Translations under genes and position numbers: made by a program
Shown here: one piece after another, positions 1 to 6,412 of the stretch
How positions within the stretch are numbered: the stretch's first letter is position 1
Layout: each line of letters begins with the position of its first letter
The notes under the pieces: generated by a model
Databases searched by the model: none
Seen by the model: only the letters and a program-made list of their open reading frames with translations
Told to the model about the DNA's origin: nothing
Assembly (NCBI GenBank): GCA_022728415.1
Contig: JAIJJM010000084.1
Span: 1 to 8,111, forward strand
Direction: 5' to 3'
DNA from: Collinsella sp.
GTDB taxonomy: Bacteria > Actinomycetota > Coriobacteriia > Coriobacteriales > Coriobacteriaceae
DNA length: 8,111 nt

Positions 1-603
1 TCAACGGTGGCCAAGCTCTTGCTTCGCTTCCACGATGCCACGAAGGGCGCCATTCGCCTGAACGGCGTCGATCTGCGCGACCTTTCGCAAGACGATATCC
101 GCGGGCGTATCGCCTATGTGCCGCAGAAGGCATGGCTGTTCTCGGGTACGGTGGCGAGCAACCTGCGCTTTGGTAACGAGGGCGCGACCGAGGCTGACAT
201 GCTCCATGCGCTGGAGGTTGCCCAGAGCACCTTTGTGCTCGACCAGCCCCAGGGGCTCGATACGCCGGTGGCCCAGGGCGGCACGAACTTCTCGGGTGGT
301 CAGCGCCAGCGCCTGGCGATTGCCCGCGCACTCATGAAGCATGCCGACCTGTATATCTTCGACGACAGTTTTTCGGCTCTGGACTTTAAGACCGATGCGG
401 CACTGCGCCATGCGCTGCAGGACGAGACGTGCGATGCCGCGGTGCTCATCATCGCCCAGCGCATCTCGACCATTCTGCATGCCGACCAGATCGTGGTGCT
501 CAAGGACGGTGAGGCCGTGGGCCTAGGCACGCACGACGAGCTCATGGAAACCTGCGAGGTGTACCGCGCTATCGCGGAATCGCAGATGAAGGGAGGTGAG
601 TAG
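1..603 (+). CDS. ABC exporter half-transporter, C-terminal ATPase part (5' truncated by window), degenerate site
   Basis: This is the last 200 residues of an ABC exporter subunit. The window opens inside the Walker A motif: the first codons read Ser-Thr of a GKST loop, so the membrane domain and start codon lie upstream. Numbering from the first visible residue, the Q-loop Gln is at 42 (YVPQKAW), the canonical signature FSGGQ at 97-101, Walker B at 118-122 and the switch region at 151-157 (IAQRIST). Walker B ends in Asp-Asp, not Asp-Glu, and the switch His is replaced by Gln153. Both losses mark the degenerate half of heterodimeric exporters of the TM287/288, LmrCD and BmrCD type, which bind ATP at this site but hydrolyse it poorly. 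The TAG stop is 1 nt before the next gene's ATG, so the two are surely cotranscribed and probably form one heterodimer in the membrane. Substrate cannot be told from the sequence. Confidence 0.95.
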   Translation, partial: STVAKLLLRFHDATKGAIRLNGVDLRDLSQDDIRGRIAYVPQKAWLFSGTVASNLRFGNEGATEADMLHALEVAQSTFVLDQPQGLDTPVAQGGTNFSGGQRQRLAIARALMKHADLYIFDDSFSALDFKTDAALRHALQDETCDAAVLIIAQRISTILHADQIVVLKDGEAVGLGTHDELMETCEVYRAIAESQMKGGE

Positions 604-604
604 C

Positions 605-2608
605 ATGACCGAGGAGCTCAAGAAGCAGAGCATCGCCGATGACGCCGCGGCTGCAGAGACAGTCGAGGAGACGGGCGCCACGCCCGACCTGGACGATAAA
701 GCCAAGGCAGCGGCGGAGCGCGAGGCTCGCCGCCAGGCACTCTACGAGGAAAATGAGCGCGCCGAGGACGAGCGCGCTCGCGCCGAGGCGGAGCGCATGC
801 GCGACGTTGACGACGAGGACGAGGACGAGACGCCCCGCGACACCTGGGCGACGGTGCGCCGCCTGTGGAGCGAGGCCGCCGGCGACCATTGGCGCTTCTA
901 TATCGTGTTCGCGAGTATTGTGTTCTATGCCATCTTTAACACCGCGGCGCCGGCTTACAGCGCCCGCGTGATCGATGAGCTGTGGGGGCACATGAAGCTG
1001 GCGTTTGCCAACAACACCACCTTCAGCATTACCTGGGAGAACTGCGGCAGGACCATCTTTATCTACTTTATGATCTGGACCGCCGCCGCCTCGTTCTACG
1101 CACTCCAGAGCTTTTTGATGTCGAGCGTTGCCGAGCGCCTCAACCTGCGCCTGCGCAACCGCATCGCACAAAAGCTCAACCGTCTGCCGCTTGCCTACTT
1201 TGACGCGCATCGTCCCGGCGAGGTCGTCAGCCGTGCGACCAACGACTTGGACAAGATGTCCGAGAGCATGCAACGCGGCCTGCTGCAGCTTCTGGTGTCG
1301 ATCGGTACCGTGGTGGGCGCCGTGAGCGTGATGTTCGTGTTTAGCGTGCCGCTCACGCTCGTCTTTTTGTTCTTTACGGCGCTTTCGCTGCTGGTGACGA
1401 AGGTCGTGTCGCGCCGCACGCACGATGTGACGGGCGAGCGCCAGGAGTGGGTGTCCAAGATTACGAGCGCGGTCGAGGAGGGCTACTCGGGCCGTCTGGT
1501 GATCCGTGCGTTTAACCGCGAGCGCCAGAGCTCTGCCGAGGTACACGAGGCTTCGAAGGAGCTGGCGCGCGTGAGCACCAAGGCCGACTTTATGATTAAC
1601 GCCGTCGGCCCCGCGGTGCGCTTTATCGGCCGTTTGGCGCAGATCGTGATCGCGCTGGTGGGCTGCAGCATGCTGGTTGCCGGGCATATGACCGTCGGCG
1701 TGTTCCAGGCGTTCTTCCAGTTTATCTACGAGGCGTCCGAGCCCATGACGCAGCTGTCGTTCACCTTTAACTCGCTGCAGAGCGCGCTGGCGAGCGCCGA
1801 GCGCGTGTTCGACCTGCTCGACGAGCCCGAGATGGAGGCCGATCCGTTGCCGGTGGCCGCCGCCAAGCTGCCGGGCAAGGTGGAGGGCCGCGTCGCTTTT
1901 GAGCATGTGCGCTTTGGCTATTCGCCCGACAAGCCGCTTATGCAAGACGTGTCGTTTACCGCCGAGCCGGGTCAGAAGATCGCCGTGGTGGGAACCACGG
2001 GTGCGGGTAAGACCACGCTCATCAACCTGCTCATGCGCTTTTACGAGATCGAGGGCGGCCGCATTACCCTTGACGGCGTGGACACGAGCCGCATGGACCG
2101 CGGCGAGCTGCGCCAGCAGTTTGGCATGGTGCTGCAGGACGCCTGGCTATTTGATGGCACCATTGCCGAGAACATCGCCTACGGCTGTCCCGAGGCGACG
2201 CGCGAGGAGATTGTCGCGGCCGCACGTGCCGCTCAGGTCGACTTCTTTGTGCGCACTATGCCGCAGGGCTACGACACGCGTGTGGCTAACGATGCCGAGA
2301 GCATCAGCCAGGGCCAACGTCAGCTGCTGACCATCGCGCGCGTGCTGCTCAACAACCCGACGATCCTCATCCTGGACGAGGCGACCTCAAGCGTGGACAC
2401 GCGCACCGAGCTCGCCATCGGCCGTGCTATGGATGCGCTCATGCGCGGGCGCACGAGCTTTGTGATTGCGCACCGTCTGTCGACGATCGTCGATGCCGAC
2501 CTCATCCTGGTCATGGATCACGGCAATATCATCGAGCAGGGTACGCACAAGGAGCTGCTGGCTGCCGAGGGCGCTTATGCCGACCTCTACCTAAGCCAGT
2601 TCGCATAA
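605..2608 (+). CDS. ABC exporter half-transporter (membrane domain + ATPase), catalytic partner with acidic N-terminal extension
   Basis: A complete 667-residue half-transporter. Residues 1 to about 90 form a charged extension: Glu/Arg/Ala-rich, probably helical at 35-66, then an acidic run at 67-75. Membrane helices follow from about 97 to 380 (clear segments near 98-115, 150-172, 228-262 and 340-360). The ATPase domain has Walker A GTTGAGKTT at 463-471, Q-loop Gln511, Walker B ILILDE ending at Glu592, D-loop SSVD at 595-598 and switch His623, all intact for catalysis. Its signature is ISQGQ (567-571) instead of LSGGQ. That is expected for this partner, because this signature faces the degenerate Walker motifs of the upstream subunit. 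I chose ATG 605 because GGAGG at 592-596 lies 8 nt before it. A GTG at 596 is in frame but falls inside that binding site. The role is ATP-driven export in the cytoplasmic membrane; the substrate is unknown. Confidence 0.95.
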   Translation: MTEELKKQSIADDAAAAETVEETGATPDLDDKAKAAAEREARRQALYEENERAEDERARAEAERMRDVDDEDEDETPRDTWATVRRLWSEAAGDHWRFYIVFASIVFYAIFNTAAPAYSARVIDELWGHMKLAFANNTTFSITWENCGRTIFIYFMIWTAAASFYALQSFLMSSVAERLNLRLRNRIAQKLNRLPLAYFDAHRPGEVVSRATNDLDKMSESMQRGLLQLLVSIGTVVGAVSVMFVFSVPLTLVFLFFTALSLLVTKVVSRRTHDVTGERQEWVSKITSAVEEGYSGRLVIRAFNRERQSSAEVHEASKELARVSTKADFMINAVGPAVRFIGRLAQIVIALVGCSMLVAGHMTVGVFQAFFQFIYEASEPMTQLSFTFNSLQSALASAERVFDLLDEPEMEADPLPVAAAKLPGKVEGRVAFEHVRFGYSPDKPLMQDVSFTAEPGQKIAVVGTTGAGKTTLINLLMRFYEIEGGRITLDGVDTSRMDRGELRQQFGMVLQDAWLFDGTIAENIAYGCPEATREEIVAAARAAQVDFFVRTMPQGYDTRVANDAESISQGQRQLLTIARVLLNNPTILILDEATSSVDTRTELAIGRAMDALMRGRTSFVIAHRLSTIVDADLILVMDHGNIIEQGTHKELLAAEGAYADLYLSQFA

Positions 2609-2609
2609 G

Positions 2610-2637
2610 GTGACAAAGGGTCAGTCCCGCATGTCAC
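2610..2637. repeat. Small nested inverted repeat (REP-like) after the ABC genes
   Basis: The outer arms are GTGACA (2610-2615) and TGTCAC (2632-2637), a perfect 6-bp match. Between them lies a second short dyad, GGG (2618-2620) and CCC (2626-2628), around TCAGT. It begins 1 nt after the ABC stop codon and is separate from the terminator that follows. The shape resembles small dispersed palindromic repeats, but only one copy is present here, so the class is a guess. Confidence 0.4.
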
Positions 2638-2646
2638 ATCGAAAAG

Positions 2647-2693
2647 AAGGCACACCGGAGGCAGTTCATCATTCCCTGGTGCGCCTTTTGTGT
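2647..2693. terminator. Bidirectional rho-independent terminator between ABC operon and cysE
   Basis: AAGGCACACC (2647-2656) pairs with GGTGCGCCTT (2678-2687) with a single mismatch, and GGA/TCC can extend the pairing into the loop. The plus strand continues TTTTGTGTT. On the minus strand the same hairpin is followed by TTCTTTTC. It therefore fits both the ABC operon from the left and cysE from the right. Confidence 0.8.
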
Positions 2694-2725
2694 TGGCGTT
2701 CATGCTGTGACGGTTGCCCGCGGCC

Positions 2726-3430
2726 CTAGCGCTCGTCCACGAACTTGGCGACGAGGGTCTTGAGCTCAGCCACCTCTTGCTCGAGTTCCTTGACGCGACG
2801 GGCGTTTTCGGTGATGCCCTGACGGTTGAGGGCGCTCTGCTCGGCGGCATCGTCGGGCATGTACTCGCGATGCTGCTTGGCGTCGAAGCTCTCCTCGAAC
2901 ACGCGGCAGCCGTTGCGCTTGATGATGCGCCCGGGCACGCCCACGACGGTGCAGTTGTCGGGCACGTCCTTGACGACGACCGAGTTGCCGCCGATCTTGA
3001 CGTTGTTGCCGATGTGGATGTTGCCAAGCACCTTGGCGCCCGTGCCCACGGTGACATTATTGCCCAGGGTGGGGTGGCGTTTGCCGGTCTCGTTGCCGGT
3101 GCCGCCGAGCGTGACGCCCTGGTAGAGCACGCAGTTGTCGCCCACGATGGTAGTCTCGCCAATAACGACGCCCATGGCGTGGTCGATAAAGAAGTGCTTG
3201 CCGATCTGCGCGGCGGGATGAATCTCGACGCCGGTGATGTGGCGGGTTAACTGCGAGAGCACACGGGCAAGCGATCGATGGCCGTGTTCCCACAGCCAGT
3301 GCTCGGGCACATGATTCCACTTGGCGTGCAGGCCGGGGTAGGACAGGAAGATGACCAGGCCATTTTGCGCGGCAGGGTCCTGCGCCTGGACGGTCTTGAT
3401 GTCCTCGCGAATGGTGTTGATAAAGCTCAC
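2726..3430 (-). CDS. cysE: Serine O-acetyltransferase
   Basis: This enzyme transfers acetyl from acetyl-CoA to L-serine, giving O-acetylserine for cysteine synthesis in the cytoplasm. The 234-residue protein has a helical N-terminal part (FINTIREDI at 3-11) and a left-handed hexapeptide-repeat helix from about 68 to 165. The family's Asp-His pair is at 83-84 (IDHAMG), and the [12 protein letters not shown] stretch is at 109-120. After the helix comes a tail of about 60 residues ending in a probable coiled coil (about 207-230, [14 protein letters not shown]). The last residue is Arg, so the C-terminal Ile that docks into cysteine synthase in many homologues is missing. I chose GTG 3430 because GGGAGG lies 7 nt upstream and SFINTIRED matches the usual family start. 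An in-frame ATG at 3505 would add 25 residues unlike the family and would lie upstream of the proposed promoter. It converges with the ABC operon and diverges from the DedA gene. Confidence 0.93.
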   Translation of the reverse strand: MSFINTIREDIKTVQAQDPAAQNGLVIFLSYPGLHAKWNHVPEHWLWEHGHRSLARVLSQLTRHITGVEIHPAAQIGKHFFIDHAMGVVIGETTIVGDNCVLYQGVTLGGTGNETGKRHPTLGNNVTVGTGAKVLGNIHIGNNVKIGGNSVVVKDVPDNCTVVGVPGRIIKRNGCRVFEESFDAKQHREYMPDDAAEQSALNRQGITENARRVKELEQEVAELKTLVAKFVDER

Positions 3431-3471
3431 CGGCCGCCCTCCCTTAGCGCCGTGATAATGCGATTCAATAA

Positions 3472-3477
3472 AGTATA
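3472..3477 (-). promoter_or_regulatory. Probable cysE -10 box
   Basis: On the minus strand this reads TATACT, five of six bases of the consensus. A start site near 3465 would give a 5' leader of about 35 nt ending in the strong cysE ribosome binding site. No good -35 is present; CTTCCT lies at 17-bp spacing. The leader is too short for a T-box or other riboswitch. Confidence 0.5.
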
Positions 3478-3488
3478 GCGATTCGCTA
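3476..3488. promoter_or_regulatory. 13-bp perfect palindrome, candidate operator at cysE promoter
   Basis: TAGCGATTCGCTA reads the same on both strands apart from the central base. It overlaps the last two bases of the cysE -10 box and runs into the -10/-35 spacer, where a bound protein would block polymerase. Being an operator is inferred from position and symmetry; the regulator is not known. Confidence 0.35.
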
Positions 3489-3577
3489 GGGATTAGGAAG
3501 GGCAATCTTGCTTTGCTTTAGGCGACAGGTGTCAGTTATGCAAACTTGCTGGTAATGAAGTAAGACTTTTGAGGGGT

Positions 3578-3608
3578 TTGGCCCGTGCTCGCGCCGCAAC
3601 CGTATACT
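3578..3608 (+). promoter_or_regulatory. Probable promoter of the DedA-family gene
   Basis: TATACT at 3603-3608 is a good -10 box. The best -35 is a weak TTGGCC at 3578-3583 with a long 19-bp spacer. A start near 3615 gives a 40-nt leader and supports ATG 3655 over an upstream TTG at 3616 as the translation start. Confidence 0.45.
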
Positions 3609-3654
3609 GGTCAACTTGGACGTGTCCGCGCCCACAACTGAGAGGTTTTACTTC

Positions 3655-4302
3655 ATGGGTTTCATCAATTTTATCGCCGAGCTGCTTAAGGATCCGCGCA
3701 CTGCGATTGCCAGCTGGATCGCCGCCGGCCCGCTCATGGCCTACGGCTGCGTGTTCCTGATCATCTTTATCGAGACGGGCGTGGTGTTCTTCCCGTTCCT
3801 TCCCGGCGACTCATTGCTGTTTGCCTCGGGCTTCTTTGCCCATAACGGTGGCTTTAACATCGTGGCGCTTCTGGCCACCGCATGGGCCGCAGCCATCCTG
3901 GGCGATCAGTGCAACTTTATGATCGGCCACTTCTTTGGCCGCAAGATCATCGCCTCGGGCAAGGTAAAGGCCATGACGCCCGAGCGCATCAAAAAGTCCG
4001 AGGATTTCCTGGATAAGTGGGGCCATCTGGCCATCTTCCTCGGTCGCTTCTTCCCGTTCATCCGCACCTTTGTGCCTTTTATCGCCGGCATGGGCGGTAT
4101 GCACTGGCGCAACTTTGTCATCTTTAACGTGCTGGGTGGCATTACCTGGTCGACGGTCTTTACGCTGCTTGGTTACTTCTTTGGTGGCATTCCGTTTGTG
4201 CAGGAGCACTTTGAGCTGCTGATCGTGGGCATTGTCGCCGTGTCGATCATCCCGACCGTGGTCGGTCTGGTTAAGGCTAAGCTCGGTAAAAAGAACGCCT
4301 AG
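3655..4302 (+). CDS. DedA-family (VTT domain) integral membrane protein
   Basis: This is a 215-residue polytopic membrane protein of the DedA/SNARE-associated family. Hydrophobic segments lie at about 18-40, 43-62, 66-92, 135-148, 153-178 and 186-206. Family landmarks are ETGVVFFPFLPGDSLLF at 40-56, with the conserved acidic Glu40 and Asp52, and the GRFFPFIRTFVPFIAG stretch at 130-145, with Arg131 and Arg137. Both blocks are re-entrant segments tied to transport in the family. Characterised DedA proteins recycle undecaprenyl phosphate or scramble phospholipids across the cytoplasmic membrane; which lipid this one moves cannot be read from the sequence. ATG 3655 has GAGAGG 9 nt upstream. The gene has its own promoter and a strong terminator, so it is probably monocistronic. 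Confidence 0.93.
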   Translation: MGFINFIAELLKDPRTAIASWIAAGPLMAYGCVFLIIFIETGVVFFPFLPGDSLLFASGFFAHNGGFNIVALLATAWAAAILGDQCNFMIGHFFGRKIIASGKVKAMTPERIKKSEDFLDKWGHLAIFLGRFFPFIRTFVPFIAGMGGMHWRNFVIFNVLGGITWSTVFTLLGYFFGGIPFVQEHFELLIVGIVAVSIIPTVVGLVKAKLGKKNA

Positions 4303-4330
4303 TCCGAGCTCGTTTTCAGACGTTAATTCC

Positions 4331-4369
4331 AAGGCCCGTCATCGGATTCGATGGCGGGCCTTCTGTGTT
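4331..4369 (+). terminator. Strong rho-independent terminator of the DedA-family gene
   Basis: AAGGCCCGTCATCG (4331-4344) pairs over 14 bp with CGATGGCGGGCCTT (4349-4362), with one G-U pair and a GATT loop. TTCTGTGTT follows. It starts 29 nt after the DedA stop codon. Confidence 0.9.
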
Positions 4370-4386
4370 GAAGGCAAATGAAAATA

Positions 4387-4402
4387 CTTTACTTAGTTAA
4401 AG
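4387..4402. promoter_or_regulatory. AT-rich dyad upstream of ilvE promoter
   Basis: CTTTACTTAGTTAAAG has the symmetric form CTTTAnnTAnnTAAAG (6 of 8 pairs match). Its centre lies about 50 bp before the inferred ilvE start site, in an AT-rich patch that stands out from the GC-rich surroundings. A regulator site is plausible but unproven. Confidence 0.3.
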
Positions 4403-4409
4403 AAAAGCG

Positions 4410-4438
4410 TTTTATCTAAGGCGTGCGGGGAGTACAAT
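4410..4438 (+). promoter_or_regulatory. Probable ilvE promoter
   Basis: TACAAT at 4433-4438 is a five-of-six -10 box. The -35 at 17-bp spacing (TTTTAT, 4410-4415) is poor. The start site would fall at about 4445-4446, exactly at the first ATG of a short upstream reading frame, leaving a leader of about 147 nt before ilvE. Confidence 0.45.
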
Positions 4439-4445
4439 CACCTGC

Positions 4446-4595
4446 ATGCGAATCGACGCGCCATCGGCTTTGATGCTGCCCGCGTGTCCTGCCCGGCTCT
4501 ACGCTCCGGGTATGCGACGTTGCGACGCGGCCGGCTTCGGTCCTTGCGTGCGGGTTCGCGAGTATGCAACCGTGTATGTAAGGAGCGACATATGA
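4446..4595 (+). CDS. Possible leaderless 49-codon upstream ORF coupled to ilvE
   Basis: An ATG at the predicted transcription start opens 49 codons and stops at TGA 4593-4595, which overlaps the ilvE start codon as ATGA. It is in a different frame from ilvE and contains the ilvE ribosome binding site. The peptide has no homology I recognise. It has four Val among the last 15 residues but no run of branched-chain codons typical of an attenuation leader. With no Shine-Dalgarno in the RNA, it would need leaderless translation, which is common in actinobacteria. In GC-rich DNA an open frame this long can arise by chance, so this is tentative. Confidence 0.25.
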   Translation: MRIDAPSALMLPACPARLYAPGMRRCDAAGFGPCVRVREYATVYVRSDI

Positions 4596-5644
4596 CTGTC
4601 GAGAAGAAGGATATCGATTGGGGTAGCCTCGGCTTTAGCTACATGAAGACCGATTACAGCTACGAGGCCCATTGGAAGGACGGCGAGTGGGACGAGGGCG
4701 GCCTGACCACCGACCACACCATGCACGTCTCCGAGTGCGGCGGCATCTTCCACTACTGCCAGGAGGTCTTTGAGGGCCTGAAAGCCTACACCGCCGAGGA
4801 CGGCAGCATCGTCTGCTTCCGTCCCGACATGAACGCCGAGCGTATGTACAACTCCGCCCAGCGTCTGGAGATGCCCCCGTTTCCCAAGGACAAGTTTGTC
4901 GAGGCCGTCAAGCAGGTCGTCTCTGCCAACGCCGCATGGGTTCCGCCCTTCGGTTCTGGCGCAACCCTGTATGTGCGTCCGTTTATGATCGGCTCCGGTG
5001 ACGTGATTGGCGTGGCTCCCGCTCCTGAGTACACGTTCCGCATTCTCGTGACCCCGGTCGGTCCGTACTTTAAGGGTGGCCTCAAGCCTGTCAAGCTGCG
5101 CGTTTCCGAGTACGACCGCGCCGCACCGCACGGCACTGGCAACATCAAGGCTGGCCTCAACTACGCCATGTCCCTGAAGCCCACGATGGAGGCTCACCGC
5201 GAGGGCTATGCCGAGAACCTGTATCTCGACTCCGAGTCCCGCACCTATGTCGAGGAGACCGGTGGCGCCAACGTCCTGTTCGTGAAGGAGGACGGCACCC
5301 TCGTCGTTCCCCAGTCGCACACCGACTCCATCCTGCCCTCCATCACCCGTCGTTCGCTCGTTCAGGTTGCTCAGGACCTGGGCATGACCGTTGACCAGCG
5401 TCCCGTCGAGTGGGCTGAGGTCAAGGCCGGTACCTTTGTCGAGTGCGGCCTGTGCGGCACCGCTGCCGTCATCTCCCCGGTGGGCGAGATCGACAACAAG
5501 GTCTACGGTGCCGACGAGACCGTGACCTTCCCGGCTGGCTACACCGAGATCGGCCCTGTGATGAAGAAGCTCCGCGAGACCCTGACGGGTATCCAGTCTG
5601 GTGCTATCGAGGATAAGCACGACTGGGTTTACACCGTCGCGTAA
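4592..5644 (+). CDS. ilvE: Branched-chain amino acid aminotransferase
   Basis: This PLP enzyme interconverts Leu, Ile and Val with their 2-oxo acids, using glutamate and 2-oxoglutarate, in the cytoplasm. The 350-residue protein is a fold-type IV (class IV) aminotransferase of the longer IlvE subgroup. The Schiff-base lysine is Lys186 in GTGNIKAGLNY, and the cofactor-binding Glu lies in YVEETGGANVLF at 219-230. Other landmarks are QEVFEGLKAY at 57-66, Arg129 in YVRPFMIGSG and the phosphate-side GTAAVISPVG at 289-298. It also has Cys285-Gly-Leu-Cys288 just before that last motif. ATG 4592 has AGGAG 6 nt upstream. The open frame extends further 5', but that part is unlike the family. It stands alone, not in an ilv operon. 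No T-box antiterminator sequence is visible in the leader. Confidence 0.95.
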   Translation: MTVEKKDIDWGSLGFSYMKTDYSYEAHWKDGEWDEGGLTTDHTMHVSECGGIFHYCQEVFEGLKAYTAEDGSIVCFRPDMNAERMYNSAQRLEMPPFPKDKFVEAVKQVVSANAAWVPPFGSGATLYVRPFMIGSGDVIGVAPAPEYTFRILVTPVGPYFKGGLKPVKLRVSEYDRAAPHGTGNIKAGLNYAMSLKPTMEAHREGYAENLYLDSESRTYVEETGGANVLFVKEDGTLVVPQSHTDSILPSITRRSLVQVAQDLGMTVDQRPVEWAEVKAGTFVECGLCGTAAVISPVGEIDNKVYGADETVTFPAGYTEIGPVMKKLRETLTGIQSGAIEDKHDWVYTVA

Positions 5645-5660
5645 GCTGCCTTACCCGTCT

Positions 5661-5683
5661 GGGCAGAGAGCAAGTTCTCTCCC
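5661..5683. other. Short hairpin just after ilvE
   Basis: GGG-C-AGAGA (5661-5669) pairs with TCTCTCCC (5676-5683), with one bulged C and a 6-nt loop. No T tract follows. It is the first of three hairpins between ilvE and lemA, and may protect the ilvE 3' end or add to termination. Confidence 0.4.
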
Positions 5684-5698
5684 GGCGCGTCCTCGGAC

Positions 5699-5745
5699 AT
5701 GAAAGAACCTCCGCTGCGCACTTCGTGCGGCGGAGGTTCTTTCAT
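5699..5745. terminator. Long two-part hairpin, likely ilvE terminator
   Basis: The outer arms (5699-5714 and 5730-5745) match perfectly over 16 bp. Inside them CGCAC and GTGCG (5717-5729) form a second 5-bp stem around a TTC loop, with a 2-nt bulge. The 3' arm ends TTCTTTC on either strand, with no separate T tract. It lies 55 nt after the ilvE stop and could work in both directions. Confidence 0.7.
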
Positions 5746-5785
5746 CCTGCGGAGTGCGCCTTGAGGGGGACCTTCGCGACAAAGG

Positions 5786-5824
5786 AAACCGCCCCGTCGA
5801 AGTATGCATTCGACGGGGCGGTTT
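5786..5824. terminator. Terminator of lemA, possibly bidirectional
   Basis: AAACCGCCCCGTCGAA (5786-5801) pairs perfectly over 16 bp with 5809-5824 around a 7-nt loop. Read on the minus strand it ends GGTTTCCTTTG, 37 nt after the lemA stop. On the plus strand GGTTT follows the stem and could catch read-through from ilvE. Confidence 0.8.
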
Positions 5825-5860
5825 ATGCATATACCTGATCAAGGATACGCTGCGGATCTG

Positions 5861-6412
5861 TTAGAACTTGACGGCCGGTGCCTGGCGGGCTGCTTCGGCG
5901 GCCTCGAAGCCCTGGCGCTCCTTAAACTGAAAGATGCCGGCAAAGATGACGGCCGGGAAGGTCTGGATGGCGTTGTTGTAGCTGAGCACGCAGTCGTTGT
6001 AGCTCTGGCGCGCGTAGCTCACCTTGTTCTCGGTGTCTTCGAGCGTGGCTTGGAGCTGCGTAAAGTTGGTGTTCGCCTTAAGATCGGGGTAAGCCTCGGC
6101 CACGGCGAAGAGCTGGCGCAGGGCGCCGGTCAGCACGTTGTCGGCTTCCATCTTGGCTTCGGGCGTGGTGGCGCTCACGGCGGCGTTGCGCGCGTTGACA
6201 ACGGCGGCAAGCGTGTCCTGCTCGTGTTTGGCGTAGCCCTTGACGGTCTCGACCAGGTTAGGGATCAGGTCGTTGCGGCGCTGCAGCTGCGTGTCGATGT
6301 TCTGCCAGGCGTTATCAATGCGATTGCGCTTGGTGACCATGTTGTTGTAGATGCCGGCGATGGCGCAGACAATCACAACGACAACAACGATACCGATGAT
6401 GACGGGAATCAT
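5861..6412 (-). CDS. lemA: LemA family protein
   Basis: A 183-residue LemA protein. Residues 3-24 form one strongly hydrophobic N-terminal membrane helix (IIGIVVVVVIV). The rest is an alpha-helical, coiled-coil-like domain on one side of the membrane. Family landmarks are RRNDLIPNLVETVKGYAKHE at 45-64, AEAYPDLKAN at 105-114, and the Tyr-rich stretch ARQSYNDCVLSYNNAIQTFP at 134-153. Length and the PAVKF end match the family. LemA proteins are widespread but their molecular role is unsettled. They often sit beside htpX or a TPM-domain gene, and neither is here. ATG 6412 has GGAG 5 nt upstream. It is divergent from the TetR-family gene, which might control it. Confidence 0.92.
   Translation of the reverse strand: MIPVIIGIVVVVVIVCAIAGIYNNMVTKRNRIDNAWQNIDTQLQRRNDLIPNLVETVKGYAKHEQDTLAAVVNARNAAVSATTPEAKMEADNVLTGALRQLFAVAEAYPDLKANTNFTQLQATLEDTENKVSYARQSYNDCVLSYNNAIQTFPAVIFAGIFQFKERQGFEAAEAARQAPAVKF

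Noticed and set aside
569..1945. Long minus-strand open frame (458 codons) opposite the ABC gene
   Set aside because: It is antisense to a clear ABC transporter, and its His/Arg/Gly-rich product matches no family. It arises from GC-rich codon bias in the sense strand.
3431..3505. Longer cysE start at ATG 3505
   Set aside because: The added 25 residues do not resemble serine acetyltransferases, a strong ribosome binding site precedes GTG 3430, and the likely promoter lies inside the extension.
4439..4591. T-box or other riboswitch in the ilvE leader
   Set aside because: No T-box antiterminator core sequence or specifier layout was found, and there is no terminator hairpin with a T tract before the start codon.
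4499..5620. Minus-strand open frame of 373 codons opposite ilvE
   Set aside because: ilvE on the plus strand has all family motifs. The antisense product is low in complexity and unlike any known protein.
4592..5644. CxxC in IlvE as a redox switch like that of mammalian BCAT
   Set aside because: Cys285 and Cys288 lie before the GTAAVISPVG motif, not at the mammalian position within it, so the analogy is not supported.
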